From CAZEKB01 sp964512225 (GTDB lineage Bacteria; Myxococcota_A; UBA796; UBA9615), in NCBI GenBank assembly GCA_964512225.1, contig CAZEKB010000024.1, positions 1-64,000 of the forward strand: a DNA stretch of 64,000 bases, written 5' to 3'. A program made the translations under genes and the position numbers. The notes below the pieces were generated by a model that was given only the letters and a program-made list of their open reading frames with translations, had not been told where the DNA came from and did not search any database. This document shows positions 9,001-15,184 of the stretch, piece by piece. Within the stretch, counting starts at the first letter, position 1, and each line of letters starts with the position of its first letter.

Positions 9001-11425
9001 CCCGGACTGCGCGGGCGACCCGGCCTGCCCGGCGACCTTCTGCGCGATCCAGTCGGTCATCGGCTGCGGGTCGAGCATCACGGACGCGACGGTCGCGCTC
9101 TCCGAGGTGACGGGCTACGGCTGCGGCAACCTCGAGCTGGGCGGCGAGCTCTTCTACCGGCTGAGCACGGCGGCCCCCGAGACGGTCCAGCTCACGCTCA
9201 CCGCGACCGATCCCTCGGACGACTTCGACCTCGTGGTCCTGGACGACTCCGGCGGCGGCTGCGTCCCGGCGAACTGCTCGGCCTACTCGGCCACGGCCGG
9301 CAACCCCGAGTCGCTGGTCTTCAGCACGGTCGCGGGCGACACCTACTACGTGGGCGTCGACGGCTTCGGCGCGTCCGACTTCGGCGGGTTCCAGCTCGAC
9401 GTCGTGTGCGGCACGCCCACCGCCGAGATCTGCAACAACGGCGTCGACGACGACGGCGACGGCGACGTCGACTGCGCCGACGCGAACTGCGCGAACGCCG
9501 CCGTGTGCAACCAGACGGAGATCTGCAACAACGGCATCGACGACGACGGCGACTCCGCGATCGACTGCGCGGACGGCGACTGCTCCACGGATTCGGCCTG
9601 CATCGTCGAGATCTGCACGGGCGGCGTGGACGACGACGGCGACGGCCTCATCGACTGCGCCGATACGGAGTGCGTGCTGGACCCGGCCTGCACCGGCCTC
9701 GAGAACTGCAGCAACGGCGTGGACGACGACGGCGACGGCGTCGTCGACTGCGACGACTCGGACTGCTTCCAGGACCTGTCCTGTCCGGGCGTCGCCTGCA
9801 CGGTCGTCTCGACGCTGATCTGCGACACGCCCGTGGGCGGCTCGACCATCGGCCAGGCCGACGGCATCCCCCAGTACGGCTGCCAGAACTTCGTGGCCCC
9901 GGGGCCGGACCAGGTCTACGCGTTCGTGACGCCCGCGCAGGGCACGTACGGCGTGGAGGTGACGTCCGGTTCGGGCGCGGACCTGGACCTCGCGCTGTTG
10001 TTCAACCAGGGCGCGGGCTGCGATCCGTCCTCGTGCGGGGCCATCGCCGCGACGACCCAGAACCCCGAGAGCCTGCTCTTCGGCGGCCAGGCGAACGAGG
10101 TCTTCTACTTCGGCGTCGACTCCGCCGCGGCGGGGGTGTCCGACACCTTCACCATCGAGGTGCAGTGCGCGACGATCACCGTCGAGGACTGCGGCAACGG
10201 CATCGACGACGACGGCGACGGCCTCGTCGACTGCCTCGACCCGAACTGCGCGTCCGCCACCCCCTGCCTGCCTCCCGAGAACTGCACCAACGGGGTCGAC
10301 GACGACGGCGACTTCGACATCGACTGCGCGGACTCCGACTGCTCGACGGACCCGGCGTGCGTCGTCGAGGTCTGCAACAACGGGCAGGACGACGACGCCG
10401 ACGGTCTCGTGGACTGCGACGACGCCGCGGACTGCGCGAACAGCCCCTTCTGCCAGCCCGAGCTGTGCGCCAACGGGATCGACGACGACCTCGACGGAGA
10501 CACGGACTGCGCGGACGCGGACTGCATCCTCGACATCGCCTGCGGCGCCCCCGCCCAGGAGGTCTGCACCAACGGCGTGGACGATGACGGCGATACGTAC
10601 ATCGACTGCGCGGACGCGGGCTGCTCCGGCGCCGCGAACTGCGCCGAGGAGGTGTGCGGGGACAACATCGACAACGACGCCGACGGGCTCGTGGACTGCG
10701 CCGATCCCGACTGCGGCCCGGACCCCGGCTGCATCACCGGGACGTGCGCGAGCGGCACGGTGATCACGTGCCCCGCGGGCGGCGGCACCACGTCGGTCAC
10801 GAATACGACCGCGGGGACGTCGGCCACGGACCACTACGCGTGCGGGCCGGGAATCTCCCAGTTCGGGCCCGAGCACGTGTACCAGTTCGCGTCCAACGGA
10901 GACGCGCTGGTGATCTCCCTGACGCACACGTCGAGCGCGAACCTCGACCTGATCGTCCTGGAGAACCCGGGCACGACCTGCGACCCGGCGTCGTGCCTGG
11001 CGGCCTCGACCGTCTACCAGTCACCCGAGTCGCTCGTGGTCACGACGCAGCAGTTCTCGACGTACCACATCATCGTGGACGGGCCCGCGACCTACGACGC
11101 CGACACCTACACCCTCACGTGGGAGTGCAACCCGCCCGGCGCGCCGGGGTTCGAGGAGTGCACCAACACCGTCGACGACGACGGCGACACGCTCGTGGAC
11201 TGCGCGGACCCGGACTGCGCGATCTTCCCCACGTGCATCCCCGGGGAGATCTGCAACGACCAGATCGACAACGACTTCGACACGGGCATCGACTGCGGCG
11301 ACGCGGACTGCGCGGCGGCCACGAACTGCACGCCGGAGGTGTGCACGAACGGCGTGGACGACGACGGGGACGGGGCCATCGACTGCGCCGACATCGACTG
11401 CTTCGTCGCCCCCACCTGTCCCTAG
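2..11425 (+). CDS. Giant secreted Cys/Asp-repeat (MopE-type metal-binding motif) protein, 5' end outside window
   Basis: The reading frame is open from the left edge, so the N-terminus is missing; about 3,807 residues are visible. Most of it is a unit of about 36 residues of the form ExCxNGxDDDGDGxVDCxDxxC, with two or three conserved Cys and an acidic DxDxDG loop like EF-hand or thrombospondin type-3 calcium loops; this is the 'putative metal-binding motif' seen in MopE-like secreted proteins. Nine larger inserts of about 120 residues (near 3355, 3810, 4566, 6510, 6960, 7720, 9030, 9795 and 10740) resemble PPC-type beta-sandwich domains, with NLDLYxxD and YYLxVDG strands. The protein ends in a repeat with no membrane anchor or sorting tail. 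I infer an extracellular, Ca2+-binding, disulfide-rich surface or matrix protein. The exact function is unknown. Confidence 0.9.
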   Translation, partial: DDDTDGLIDCDDDECDEDPACDPVELCDNSVDDDLDGDVDCDDSDCTNDTACLTEICDDIFDNDLDGLADCDDPDCATEPVCTPETCDDGLDNDGDGLVDCVDADCTGVPECIDELCDDGLDNDGDGDLDCADAECLLEPVCITETCDNGLDDDGDLAIDCADSECSTFANCLLVEICGNGLDDDVNGDTDCDDIACEFLASCTGSENCVNGLDDDGNGFVDCDDAACAALTTCTAEVCDDGLDNDGDGFIDCGDADCATTSGCVVEICDNSADDDGDGFIDCTDSECATDPECVVEVCDDLLDNDADGAIDCADSECIADPTCIVEACNNGSDDDADGLVDCADPECATSTFCATAEICDDGLDNDGDGSTDCQDTECTWTFIPTCTSEDCTNAIDDDGDGDVDCDDLQCANAPSCALEICDNGVDDDANGLVDCLDVADCATAANCIVEICDNGIDDDGDSFIDCTDAECIAGDPACTVEICTNSVDDNGDGFVDCADPQCATETICLVEICDNGIDDNGDLFIDCADATCQIQATCQTENCINGVDDDGDGDVDCADTSCIPQAVCLATGEAGLCDNTLDDDGDYYIDCVDTECVADPVCNPEICDDGFDNDGDGLVDCTDTDCAAFAGCAVEVCDNGTDDDGDLFIDCVDPDCIAEAVCIVEICTNTVDDDGDGLVDCADSECTADPACIPEICNNGLDDDSDGDVDCLDFDCFFDAACSLETCDNGLDDDGDGLVDCDDVIDCGLFTGCIVENCGNGIDDDYDNLVDCLDPECAAAAVCIVEVCDNTIDDDGDGDADCDDSECTTNAACIVEICDNGLDDDGDGTIDCTDSECAAEPACIPELCTNTIDDDGDGFVDCADPECTGVAACTSEVCDNNADDDGDGLVDCLDPGCFGAAVCVSGGTENCTDGTDDDNDGLIDCLDPDCFQDSACLTELCADGFDNDLDGDVDCADSDCTNDPACIAEVCDNGVDDDGDGAVDCLDGDCAGSPACTPEICNNNLDDDNDGLVDCADSECLADPACATENCTNGVDDDGDGDIDCLDFDCFNTLTCGEVCDNGVDDDGDGAVDCLDTDCAQHNACITEICNDGIDNDGDGTVDCDDTECATDTYCSTCSSTGAVACGGNAASNNDDPGSTDAVDSYACGGWDATGPEMVFEYVATEAGTHFVALAGLTANLDLYIIDETAAGGACDSNQCIAFGDQSASFTAVVGNTYLLVVDGRFGAKSDFVVNVFCPSNLVENCTNGIDDDFDGDVDCADTECSCAVTCSATSTLTCGQQLTATTVGSPSQISTYSCGVPATGPEEFFTFIGPPGGGTVDFQLASLSTADLDLYALESNAGACDPTVCADAATGSGSTELLSLATTAGTEYFIGVEGFSGDSGAFVLDVLCPTTTLEICGNFIDDDGDGDVDCADSECFGDAGCSVEVCDNSFDDDGDALIDCADPDCSTAPSCAVEICNDFIDNNGDGLTDCADAQCINATLCIPEVCNNGVDDDSDGDTDCDDLECENDPGCPPPTCSSVVSTIACGGSVVGTTTTAANSLTSYSCGNVSPGPDVTYEFTATATQLATISLQIDTPNTDLDIVVVSDQGNGCEPGACDAFAGSTTLNPELLAFPVNQGDTYYLLVESKLPSVSGDFTMSLTCGSTPGTELCGNGIDDDGNGLVDCNDPVCATNPACVTPPENCANNLDDDGDGLVDCLDTDCFGSPVCVLTENCANGVDDDTDGLIDCQDSDCVGDINCIGIENCGDGIDNSGNGLVDCQDPTCNGTAFCSTEVSCTNGFDDDGDGAVDCLDTDCTTQSVCIPEVCSNGVDDDNDGLVDCNDTECTLDPACIPELCQNGIDDDGDGFVDCLDTECSTQPFCIAEICGNGIDDDGDGDIDCTDLECAADPACITELCANGLDDDGDGFVDCADSECFTDAACTTENCTNGVDDDGDGLVDCADPGCFGNIACALGGTEVCTDGTDDDNDGFIDCLDPDCFTDPVCIPENCANGFDDDGDGLVDCNDPECTTAAACTPEICTNAVDDDGDGLIDCADPDCTGAGACTPENCTNGIDDDGDGLVDCFDPECPLDPSCIVENCTNGIDDDGDGTVDCNDLECINNIACGEVCTDNIDNDGDGLVDCADNDCAGNSACIPEVCDDGLDNDNDAFIDCDDTECVAAAYCTTCVELPTPVLGCTGAVSGLNIAAGSTDANNSYTCGGWDATGSEIVYEWTATESGNHVVALSGLAANLDLYVMDDSAPGCDASSCVAFGDQSVSFTAVAGNTYYVAVDGRFGAVSAYNLLTYCPSDLVENCTDGVDNDLDGDIDCADSDCTCQVTCSTTIALSCGDSIGGTTTGAADLIDTYSCGVPATGPEVFYSFVGPAGGGNVEFQLSTTDPGADLDLYALDDNTGACDPTLCLDAATASGNSDTLILATVAGDDYAVGVEGYANTSGTYILDVVCPSTTLENCSNAIDDDGDGDIDCGDSNCFGDAACATETCDNGFDDDGDGLVDCLDPACALNLLCTPENCSDGIDNDGDGDVDCDDSECTAATFCIVENCTNLLDDDQDGAVDCADSECVADPACITGTCPAAQSTLVCPSTTTDTTTGSTDSVSGYGCLNSQLGPEVVFEYTAVATQLITAELTIITAGIDLDLVVVEDAGTGCDPLNCTTVAGATTNPDTVAFAAVAGGVYHLFVDGKTALDVGDFTLDLACGTTTTSEVCTNGLDDDNDGDIDCADSECVADPSCLVPSEICTDNIDNDGDGLVDCFDADCVGSPACALVELCADNVDNDLDNLVDCQDPDCFTDINCILVEVCTNGIDDNNNGLVDCADLSCFGGPSCQTEVSCTNAFDDDGDGDVDCLDADCGLDPACLFEVCTDGVDNDNDGLIDCVDPDCIPATNCPEICTDGVDNDGDGLIDCADGSCAGNAACTENCTDGIDNDGDGLIDCADVVDCGTNAACITAEVCDDGIDNDGDGLVDCLDTADCATAVACLAEVCNDGTDDDGDGLADCLDPDCAGDPACPATFCAIQSVIGCGSSITDATVALSEVTGYGCGNLELGGELFYRLSTAAPETVQLTLTATDPSDDFDLVVLDDSGGGCVPANCSAYSATAGNPESLVFSTVAGDTYYVGVDGFGASDFGGFQLDVVCGTPTAEICNNGVDDDGDGDVDCADANCANAAVCNQTEICNNGIDDDGDSAIDCADGDCSTDSACIVEICTGGVDDDGDGLIDCADTECVLDPACTGLENCSNGVDDDGDGVVDCDDSDCFQDLSCPGVACTVVSTLICDTPVGGSTIGQADGIPQYGCQNFVAPGPDQVYAFVTPAQGTYGVEVTSGSGADLDLALLFNQGAGCDPSSCGAIAATTQNPESLLFGGQANEVFYFGVDSAAAGVSDTFTIEVQCATITVEDCGNGIDDDGDGLVDCLDPNCASATPCLPPENCTNGVDDDGDFDIDCADSDCSTDPACVVEVCNNGQDDDADGLVDCDDAADCANSPFCQPELCANGIDDDLDGDTDCADADCILDIACGAPAQEVCTNGVDDDGDTYIDCADAGCSGAANCAEEVCGDNIDNDADGLVDCADPDCGPDPGCITGTCASGTVITCPAGGGTTSVTNTTAGTSATDHYACGPGISQFGPEHVYQFASNGDALVISLTHTSSANLDLIVLENPGTTCDPASCLAASTVYQSPESLVVTTQQFSTYHIIVDGPATYDADTYTLTWECNPPGAPGFEECTNTVDDDGDTLVDCADPDCAIFPTCIPGEICNDQIDNDFDTGIDCGDADCAAATNCTPEVCTNGVDDDGDGAIDCADIDCFVAPTCP
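2450..5605 (+). repeat. Tandem duplication within giant gene, copy A
   Basis: This is the first copy of a tandem duplication with a period of about 3,156 bp; boundaries are approximate. Matching landmarks are the TDGTDDDNDG repeat (2735 and 5891), the CGGWDATG start of a beta-sandwich domain (3446 and 6608) and the TEVSCTN repeat (5333 and 8489). Three beta-sandwich inserts occur in the same order in both copies. Confidence 0.6.
5606..8760 (+). repeat. Tandem duplication within giant gene, copy B
   Basis: Second copy of the block described for 2450-5605, again with three beta-sandwich inserts (near 6510, 6960 and 7720). The copies have diverged at many synonymous and some replacement positions, so the duplication is not recent and is unlikely to be an assembly artefact. 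Confidence 0.6.
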
Positions 11426-11428
11426 CAA

Positions 11429-11444
11429 GCTCGCCGAGGCGAGC
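11429..11444 (+). terminator. Candidate terminator hairpin after giant gene
   Basis: GCTCGC-CGAG-GCGAGC, a perfect 6-bp stem with a four-base loop, begins four bases after the stop codon. There is no T tract, so intrinsic termination is uncertain. Confidence 0.35.
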
Positions 11445-11533
11445 CGCCCGGCGTGGCGTGGTTCGTCCGCGCTCGGAAGCGGGCGACATCCGGGATCTGG
11501 CCGAGGACCGCGCGCCCCCCATCCCGTCGGGCC

Positions 11534-12562
11534 CTACTCGGGCTGGTCGTTCGTGACGCAGTGCACGCCGCCGCCGTTGGCCCACAGCGCGTCGACGTCC
11601 ACGAACCGCACCTCGCGACCCGGGAACCACCCCTCGAGCAGCGCGCGCGCTACGTCGTCGTCGCCGGCGGCGGCGGTGACGACGAAGCCGTCGCCGACCA
11701 GCCAGTTCAGGTAGCGCGACGCGTCCGGCAGGTCCATGCGCTCGATGTTCAGGTCGGGTCGCTGCTCGGCGATCTGGGCGGCTACGTCGTCCATCAGCCG
11801 GGACCCGTCTCGGCCCACGACGATCGTGTCCTCGGAGACGAAGCGCGCCATCCCGTCCACGTGCCCGCGCGTCCCGTCGAGCGGGTCGAATCCCTCGGTG
11901 TAGATGACCGACGTCACCCCCAGGACCTCCCCCAGCGCGGCGGTCATCGCCTCGCGGGTCATCGCCGGGTTCCGGTCGGACAGGACGCTCCAGCTCACGA
12001 GCGCGGTGTCCGTCCCGTTGACCTCCAGATCGCCCCGCTCGTGGACGATGCGCACCTGCTCGTTCTGCAGGCCCAGGTACTCGGCCACGGCGTCGGGCAC
12101 GACGTTGTCGGCCGCGTAGGGGATGTCCCCGCCGAAGCCCCCGCCCCAGGCGTCGAACTCCCAGTTCTGGCTCACGAGGACGCCGTCGACCTCCACGTAG
12201 CGGGGTCCGTTGTCGCGCATCCACGAGTTGTCGTTGGCGATGCGGTGCCAGGTGATCCGGTCGACGCCCGCCAGCGCCGCGCGGCCGGAGTCCTCCGTGC
12301 GGGCGTCGGCGGCGAGCAGGTGGACGTCCTCGTAGTCGGCGATCGCGGTCACGATCTCCGCGAACGATCGCTCGACGGCGGCCCCTTCGTAGGCCTGCGG
12401 CCACTGCAGCCACACCGCCGCCTGGGGCTCCCACTCGGCGGGCGTGCGCCGAACGTCCCCGTCGACGCGCTCGGTGAAGGGGGACTCGTCGGGCTGAAGC
12501 ATGGGCGTGCATCCGGCGGCGGAGGTGGCGAGGAGGGCGGCGAGCAGGGGGAGTCGGGTCAT
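11534..12562 (-). CDS. Agmatine deiminase / peptidylarginine deiminase family lipoprotein
   Basis: A 342-residue member of the guanidino-group-modifying deiminase family; relatives hydrolyse agmatine to N-carbamoylputrescine or citrullinate arginine. Family motifs are visible: WMRDNGP, GGGFGGD, the central TRGHVDG with its catalytic His, and GGGVHC near the C-terminus with the nucleophilic Cys at about residue 335. I chose the second ATG (MTRLPLLAALL) because it begins a signal peptide ending in a lipobox-like SAAGC; the upstream ATG would bury it. A GGAG ribosome site precedes it. Export is unusual, since classical agmatine deiminases are cytoplasmic, so the natural substrate may be external. 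The gene is divergent from the response regulator at 12631. The family assignment is secure; substrate is not. Confidence 0.85.
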   Translation of the reverse strand: MTRLPLLAALLATSAAGCTPMLQPDESPFTERVDGDVRRTPAEWEPQAAVWLQWPQAYEGAAVERSFAEIVTAIADYEDVHLLAADARTEDSGRAALAGVDRITWHRIANDNSWMRDNGPRYVEVDGVLVSQNWEFDAWGGGFGGDIPYAADNVVPDAVAEYLGLQNEQVRIVHERGDLEVNGTDTALVSWSVLSDRNPAMTREAMTAALGEVLGVTSVIYTEGFDPLDGTRGHVDGMARFVSEDTIVVGRDGSRLMDDVAAQIAEQRPDLNIERMDLPDASRYLNWLVGDGFVVTAAAGDDDVARALLEGWFPGREVRFVDVDALWANGGGVHCVTNDQPE

Positions 12563-12617
12563 GGGGGCTCCGGGGTTCGACTGCACACTGCGAGCGCTTT
12601 CTGAACTGGACCTGATT

Positions 12618-12623
12618 TATGGT
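12618..12623 (+). promoter_or_regulatory. Candidate -10 (TATGGT) for leaderless response-regulator gene
   Basis: TATGGT lies 7 bases before the GTG at 12631, which places the expected transcription start at the start codon. It is one of a set of similarly placed TAnnnT hexamers in this window. No convincing -35 was seen. Confidence 0.4.
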
Positions 12624-12630
12624 CCGCTCC

Positions 12631-13290
12631 GTGAGAATTCTTCTCGTCGAGGACCAGAATCTGCTCCGCGAGGGCCTGGCGCGGGCCCTGCGAGGCGCCG
12701 GGCACGCCGTGGACGAGGCCGGGAGCCGCGAGGACGCCGAGGTCGCCGTGGACGTGCGGGACTACGGCCTGATCATCCTCGACCGCGGGCTCCCCGACGG
12801 CGACGGCCTCGACTCCGCGCGCCGCTGGCGTCGCGCCGGCGACCACACGCCCGTCCTCGTCCTCACGGCCCGAGACAGCGTCGACGACCGGGTCTCGGGC
12901 CTCGACGCCGGGGCCGACGACTACGTCGTGAAGCCCGTGGACATCGCCGAGCTCCTGGCCCGGGTCCGCTCCATCGCCCGTCGCGGCCCGGCCACGCGGG
13001 ACGTCGTCCTGCGCGTCGCCGACCTGGAGCTCGACACCGCCCGGGCGGAGGTGAGGCGCGCCGGGGTCCTCCTCCCGATGCGGACGAAGGAGCTCGCCGT
13101 CCTGCAGGTGCTGATGGAGCGCGCGGGGCGCGTCGTCAGCCGCGAACAGCTCCGGGACGCCTGCTGGGACGACGCCCGCTCCTCGGACTCGAACGTGGTC
13201 GAGGCGGCCGTCTCCGCCGTGCGACGGAAGCTCGGGGCGCCGCCCCTGATCCGCACCCGCCGGGGCCTCGGGTGGGTGCTCGATGGTTGA
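12631..13290 (+). CDS. OmpR-family DNA-binding response regulator
   Basis: A 219-residue regulator with an N-terminal receiver domain (phospho-acceptor Asp51 in ILDRGLPDGDG, acidic pocket E7/D8, TAR switch region and the conserved Lys in VVKPVD) followed by a winged-helix DNA-binding domain ending in RRGLGWVL. An ATG exists at 12619, but the GTG at 12631 gives the usual MRILLVED start and sits 7 bases after a TATGGT -10-like hexamer. The stop overlaps the start of the histidine kinase gene by 8 bases, so the two form a translationally coupled two-component system. The target genes are unknown; the divergently arranged envelope genes nearby are candidates only. Confidence 0.9.
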   Translation: MRILLVEDQNLLREGLARALRGAGHAVDEAGSREDAEVAVDVRDYGLIILDRGLPDGDGLDSARRWRRAGDHTPVLVLTARDSVDDRVSGLDAGADDYVVKPVDIAELLARVRSIARRGPATRDVVLRVADLELDTARAEVRRAGVLLPMRTKELAVLQVLMERAGRVVSREQLRDACWDDARSSDSNVVEAAVSAVRRKLGAPPLIRTRRGLGWVLDG

Positions 13291-14425
13291 GCGCCTCGGG
13301 GCCCGGCGACGGGCGGACCTCGTCGCGCGCCGCATCGCGACCGCGACCGCCGGGGCGTGGATCGTGGGGGTCGTCGCCCTCACCGCGCTGTGCATCGTCG
13401 TCGCCGCGCGCGGGCACGACGCCGAGGTCGACAGCCGCCTCCGGGCCCACGCGCTGGCGGCCTACGGGCTCGGCTGGTTCGACGCGTCGGGCGCCTTCCA
13501 CGGGGAGGTCCTGGAGAAGGAGACGGCGCTCCTGGCCGGGGATGTCCGGATCTCGATCGCCACGCCCTCGGCCACGGTCTTCGGGCCCGCCGACCCCGAC
13601 GCCGTGGGGCTGGTCGATGACGCCCTGCAGGCCGGGGACGAGGTGTGGAGGGACCGGGCCTCGGAGCGGGTCCTCGCGCTCCCCACCTTCGACGACGCGG
13701 ACCGCCCCGCGGGGGCCGTGATCGTGGCGACGCCCGTCGGTCCGGCGAGGGCCGCGACCCTCCGCTTCGGGCTCATGGCCGCCGCCATCGCGCTGGGGTT
13801 CGCGGGGCTCGGGGTGGCCTTCAGCCGTCGCCTGTCGGCCCGCGTGCTGGGCGCGATGCTCGAGTCGATCGCCGAGCGCGAGCGGATCCTCGCGGGCGCG
13901 GCCCACGAGCTGCGGACCCCGCTGGCGACCCTCACCACCCTCGCCGACTCTCCCCTGGAGGACCTCGAGGCGACCCTCGCCCAGGTCGGCGCCACCGCCC
14001 GCGACGCCGCGGAGCTGGTCGATCGCCTCCTGACCTGGAGCCGACTCGCCGAGGCCGCGCCGCAGCGGGAGGCCGTCCGCCTGGACCTCCTGGTCGAGCT
14101 CTGTCTGGGGGACGACGAGCCCTTGGACGCCGAAGAGGCGACCCTCCACGCCGACCCGCGCCTCGTGCGGATCGCGGTGTCGAACCTGGTCGAGAACGCG
14201 CGTCGCCACGGCGGGGGCGTGAAGCTCGTGCGCGTGCGGCCGGGGGTCGTGGAGGTGCACGACCACGGCCCCGGGATCGGCGATCGTCGGCTCCTCGCTC
14301 CGTTCACGAAGCGCGGGGCCGGACCGGGCACGGGGCTGGGGCTGGCCGTCGTGGAGCGGATCGCCGAGGCCCACGGCGGTCGCCTCGACCTCGGGCCTCC
14401 GGTGACCCTCCGGTTGCCGTCCTAG
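13283..14425 (+). CDS. Two-component sensor histidine kinase
   Basis: A 380-residue membrane sensor paired with the response regulator just upstream (8-base overlap). It shows an N-terminal membrane segment (about residues 19-40), an external domain of about 110 residues, a second membrane segment (about 155-177), a HisKA domain with the phospho-acceptor His in AHELRTPL, and a compact HATPase domain (NLVENARRHGGG, HDHGPGIGD, GTGLGLAVV). There is no obvious HAMP domain between the second membrane segment and HisKA. The signal is not identifiable from sequence. The 3' end overlaps the converging lipoprotein gene by 4 bases. Confidence 0.9.
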   Translation: MVERLGARRRADLVARRIATATAGAWIVGVVALTALCIVVAARGHDAEVDSRLRAHALAAYGLGWFDASGAFHGEVLEKETALLAGDVRISIATPSATVFGPADPDAVGLVDDALQAGDEVWRDRASERVLALPTFDDADRPAGAVIVATPVGPARAATLRFGLMAAAIALGFAGLGVAFSRRLSARVLGAMLESIAERERILAGAAHELRTPLATLTTLADSPLEDLEATLAQVGATARDAAELVDRLLTWSRLAEAAPQREAVRLDLLVELCLGDDEPLDAEEATLHADPRLVRIAVSNLVENARRHGGGVKLVRVRPGVVEVHDHGPGIGDRRLLAPFTKRGAGPGTGLGLAVVERIAEAHGGRLDLGPPVTLRLPS

Positions 14426-15135
14426 GGGAAGACCACGGGAGCGGTCACGAGGAACTCGAAGTCCTCGTGGGAGCAGTCGCTGTCGTCGTTGTCTCCGGTG
14501 GTCACGAACCCGAACACGTAGCGCTCGAGCTGGACCGCCCGCAGGGACAGGGCGTCCACCAGCGGGCCGTCGAACTCGAGCGAGATCGGGCCGGGGGTCT
14601 CCGGCACCGGGATGGTGCAGTCCGACAGTCCGTCCTCTTCGCCGAGGCAGTAGTTGGGGGTCTCCCCGAAGTCGAACTCGAGACCCACGACGTCGTCCCA
14701 TTCGTAGAGCAGGAGGTCCTGTTCGTCGGTCCCCAGCTCGTCGGTGACCTGCGCGTTGTTGGACGCGAGCACGACGTCGTTGAACGTGAGGAGGAAGTTG
14801 TCGTCGTACTCCATGATCTGCTCGGTCGACGGGTCGATCCCCTGGAAGTCGAACTCGAGATCGCAGGCCAGCCCGCCTGCGGGCAGCTCGACCTCGGCCG
14901 TCTGCTCGATCCGCGCGGTCATCACGCCCTGCTCCCGGCGGAGGTTGTCGCCCTCCCCGAACGGGCACATGCGATCGGGGTCTTCGAAGAAGATCTCGAG
15001 CTCCACGTCCTGCGGTTCGCCGGCCTCGCAGGCCGAGCGCAGGTCTTCGACGGTCTCGATGCTGCCGAGGAGGCCGCTCCCGTCGCATCCGGCGATGAGG
15101 AGGGCGAAGATCAGCCACGCGAGTCGAACAGTCAT
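14422..15135 (-). CDS. Hypothetical lipoprotein
   Basis: A 237-residue protein of no recognised family. The N-terminus MTVRLAWLIFALLIAGCDGS is a clear lipoprotein signal with lipobox IAGC. The mature part is acidic (many Asp/Glu) with several Cys (for example SACEAG, RMCPFG, NYCLGE, SDCSHE) that could form disulfides. The start at 15135 is fixed by a strong GGAGGA site about 5 bases upstream; a much longer open frame upstream is a shadow of the TonB receptor gene. It is divergent from that receptor (49 bases between start codons), so a partnership in uptake, such as a surface substrate-binding lipoprotein, is plausible but unproven. Confidence 0.8.
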   Translation of the reverse strand: MTVRLAWLIFALLIAGCDGSGLLGSIETVEDLRSACEAGEPQDVELEIFFEDPDRMCPFGEGDNLRREQGVMTARIEQTAEVELPAGGLACDLEFDFQGIDPSTEQIMEYDDNFLLTFNDVVLASNNAQVTDELGTDEQDLLLYEWDDVVGLEFDFGETPNYCLGEEDGLSDCTIPVPETPGPISLEFDGPLVDALSLRAVQLERYVFGFVTTGDNDDSDCSHEDFEFLVTAPVVFP

Positions 15136-15172
15136 TGTTCCTCCGGGGGAATTGGTGGACCTCCCCAAAAGG

Positions 15173-15178
15173 TACCAT
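15173..15178 (+). promoter_or_regulatory. Candidate -10 (TACCAT) for TonB-receptor gene, overlapping a divergent -10
   Basis: TACCAT lies 6 bases before the GTG at 15185, predicting a leaderless transcript. On the opposite strand TACCTT (15174-15169) could be the -10 of the divergent lipoprotein gene with a leader of about 26 bases. Both share the palindrome GGTACC (15171-15176), so the two promoters probably compete for polymerase. Confidence 0.4.
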
Positions 15179-15184
15179 CGCGCC

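Noticed and set aside
2..11425. CRISPR-like regular repeats
   Set aside because: Units are coding, in frame, imperfect and without unique spacers of constant length.
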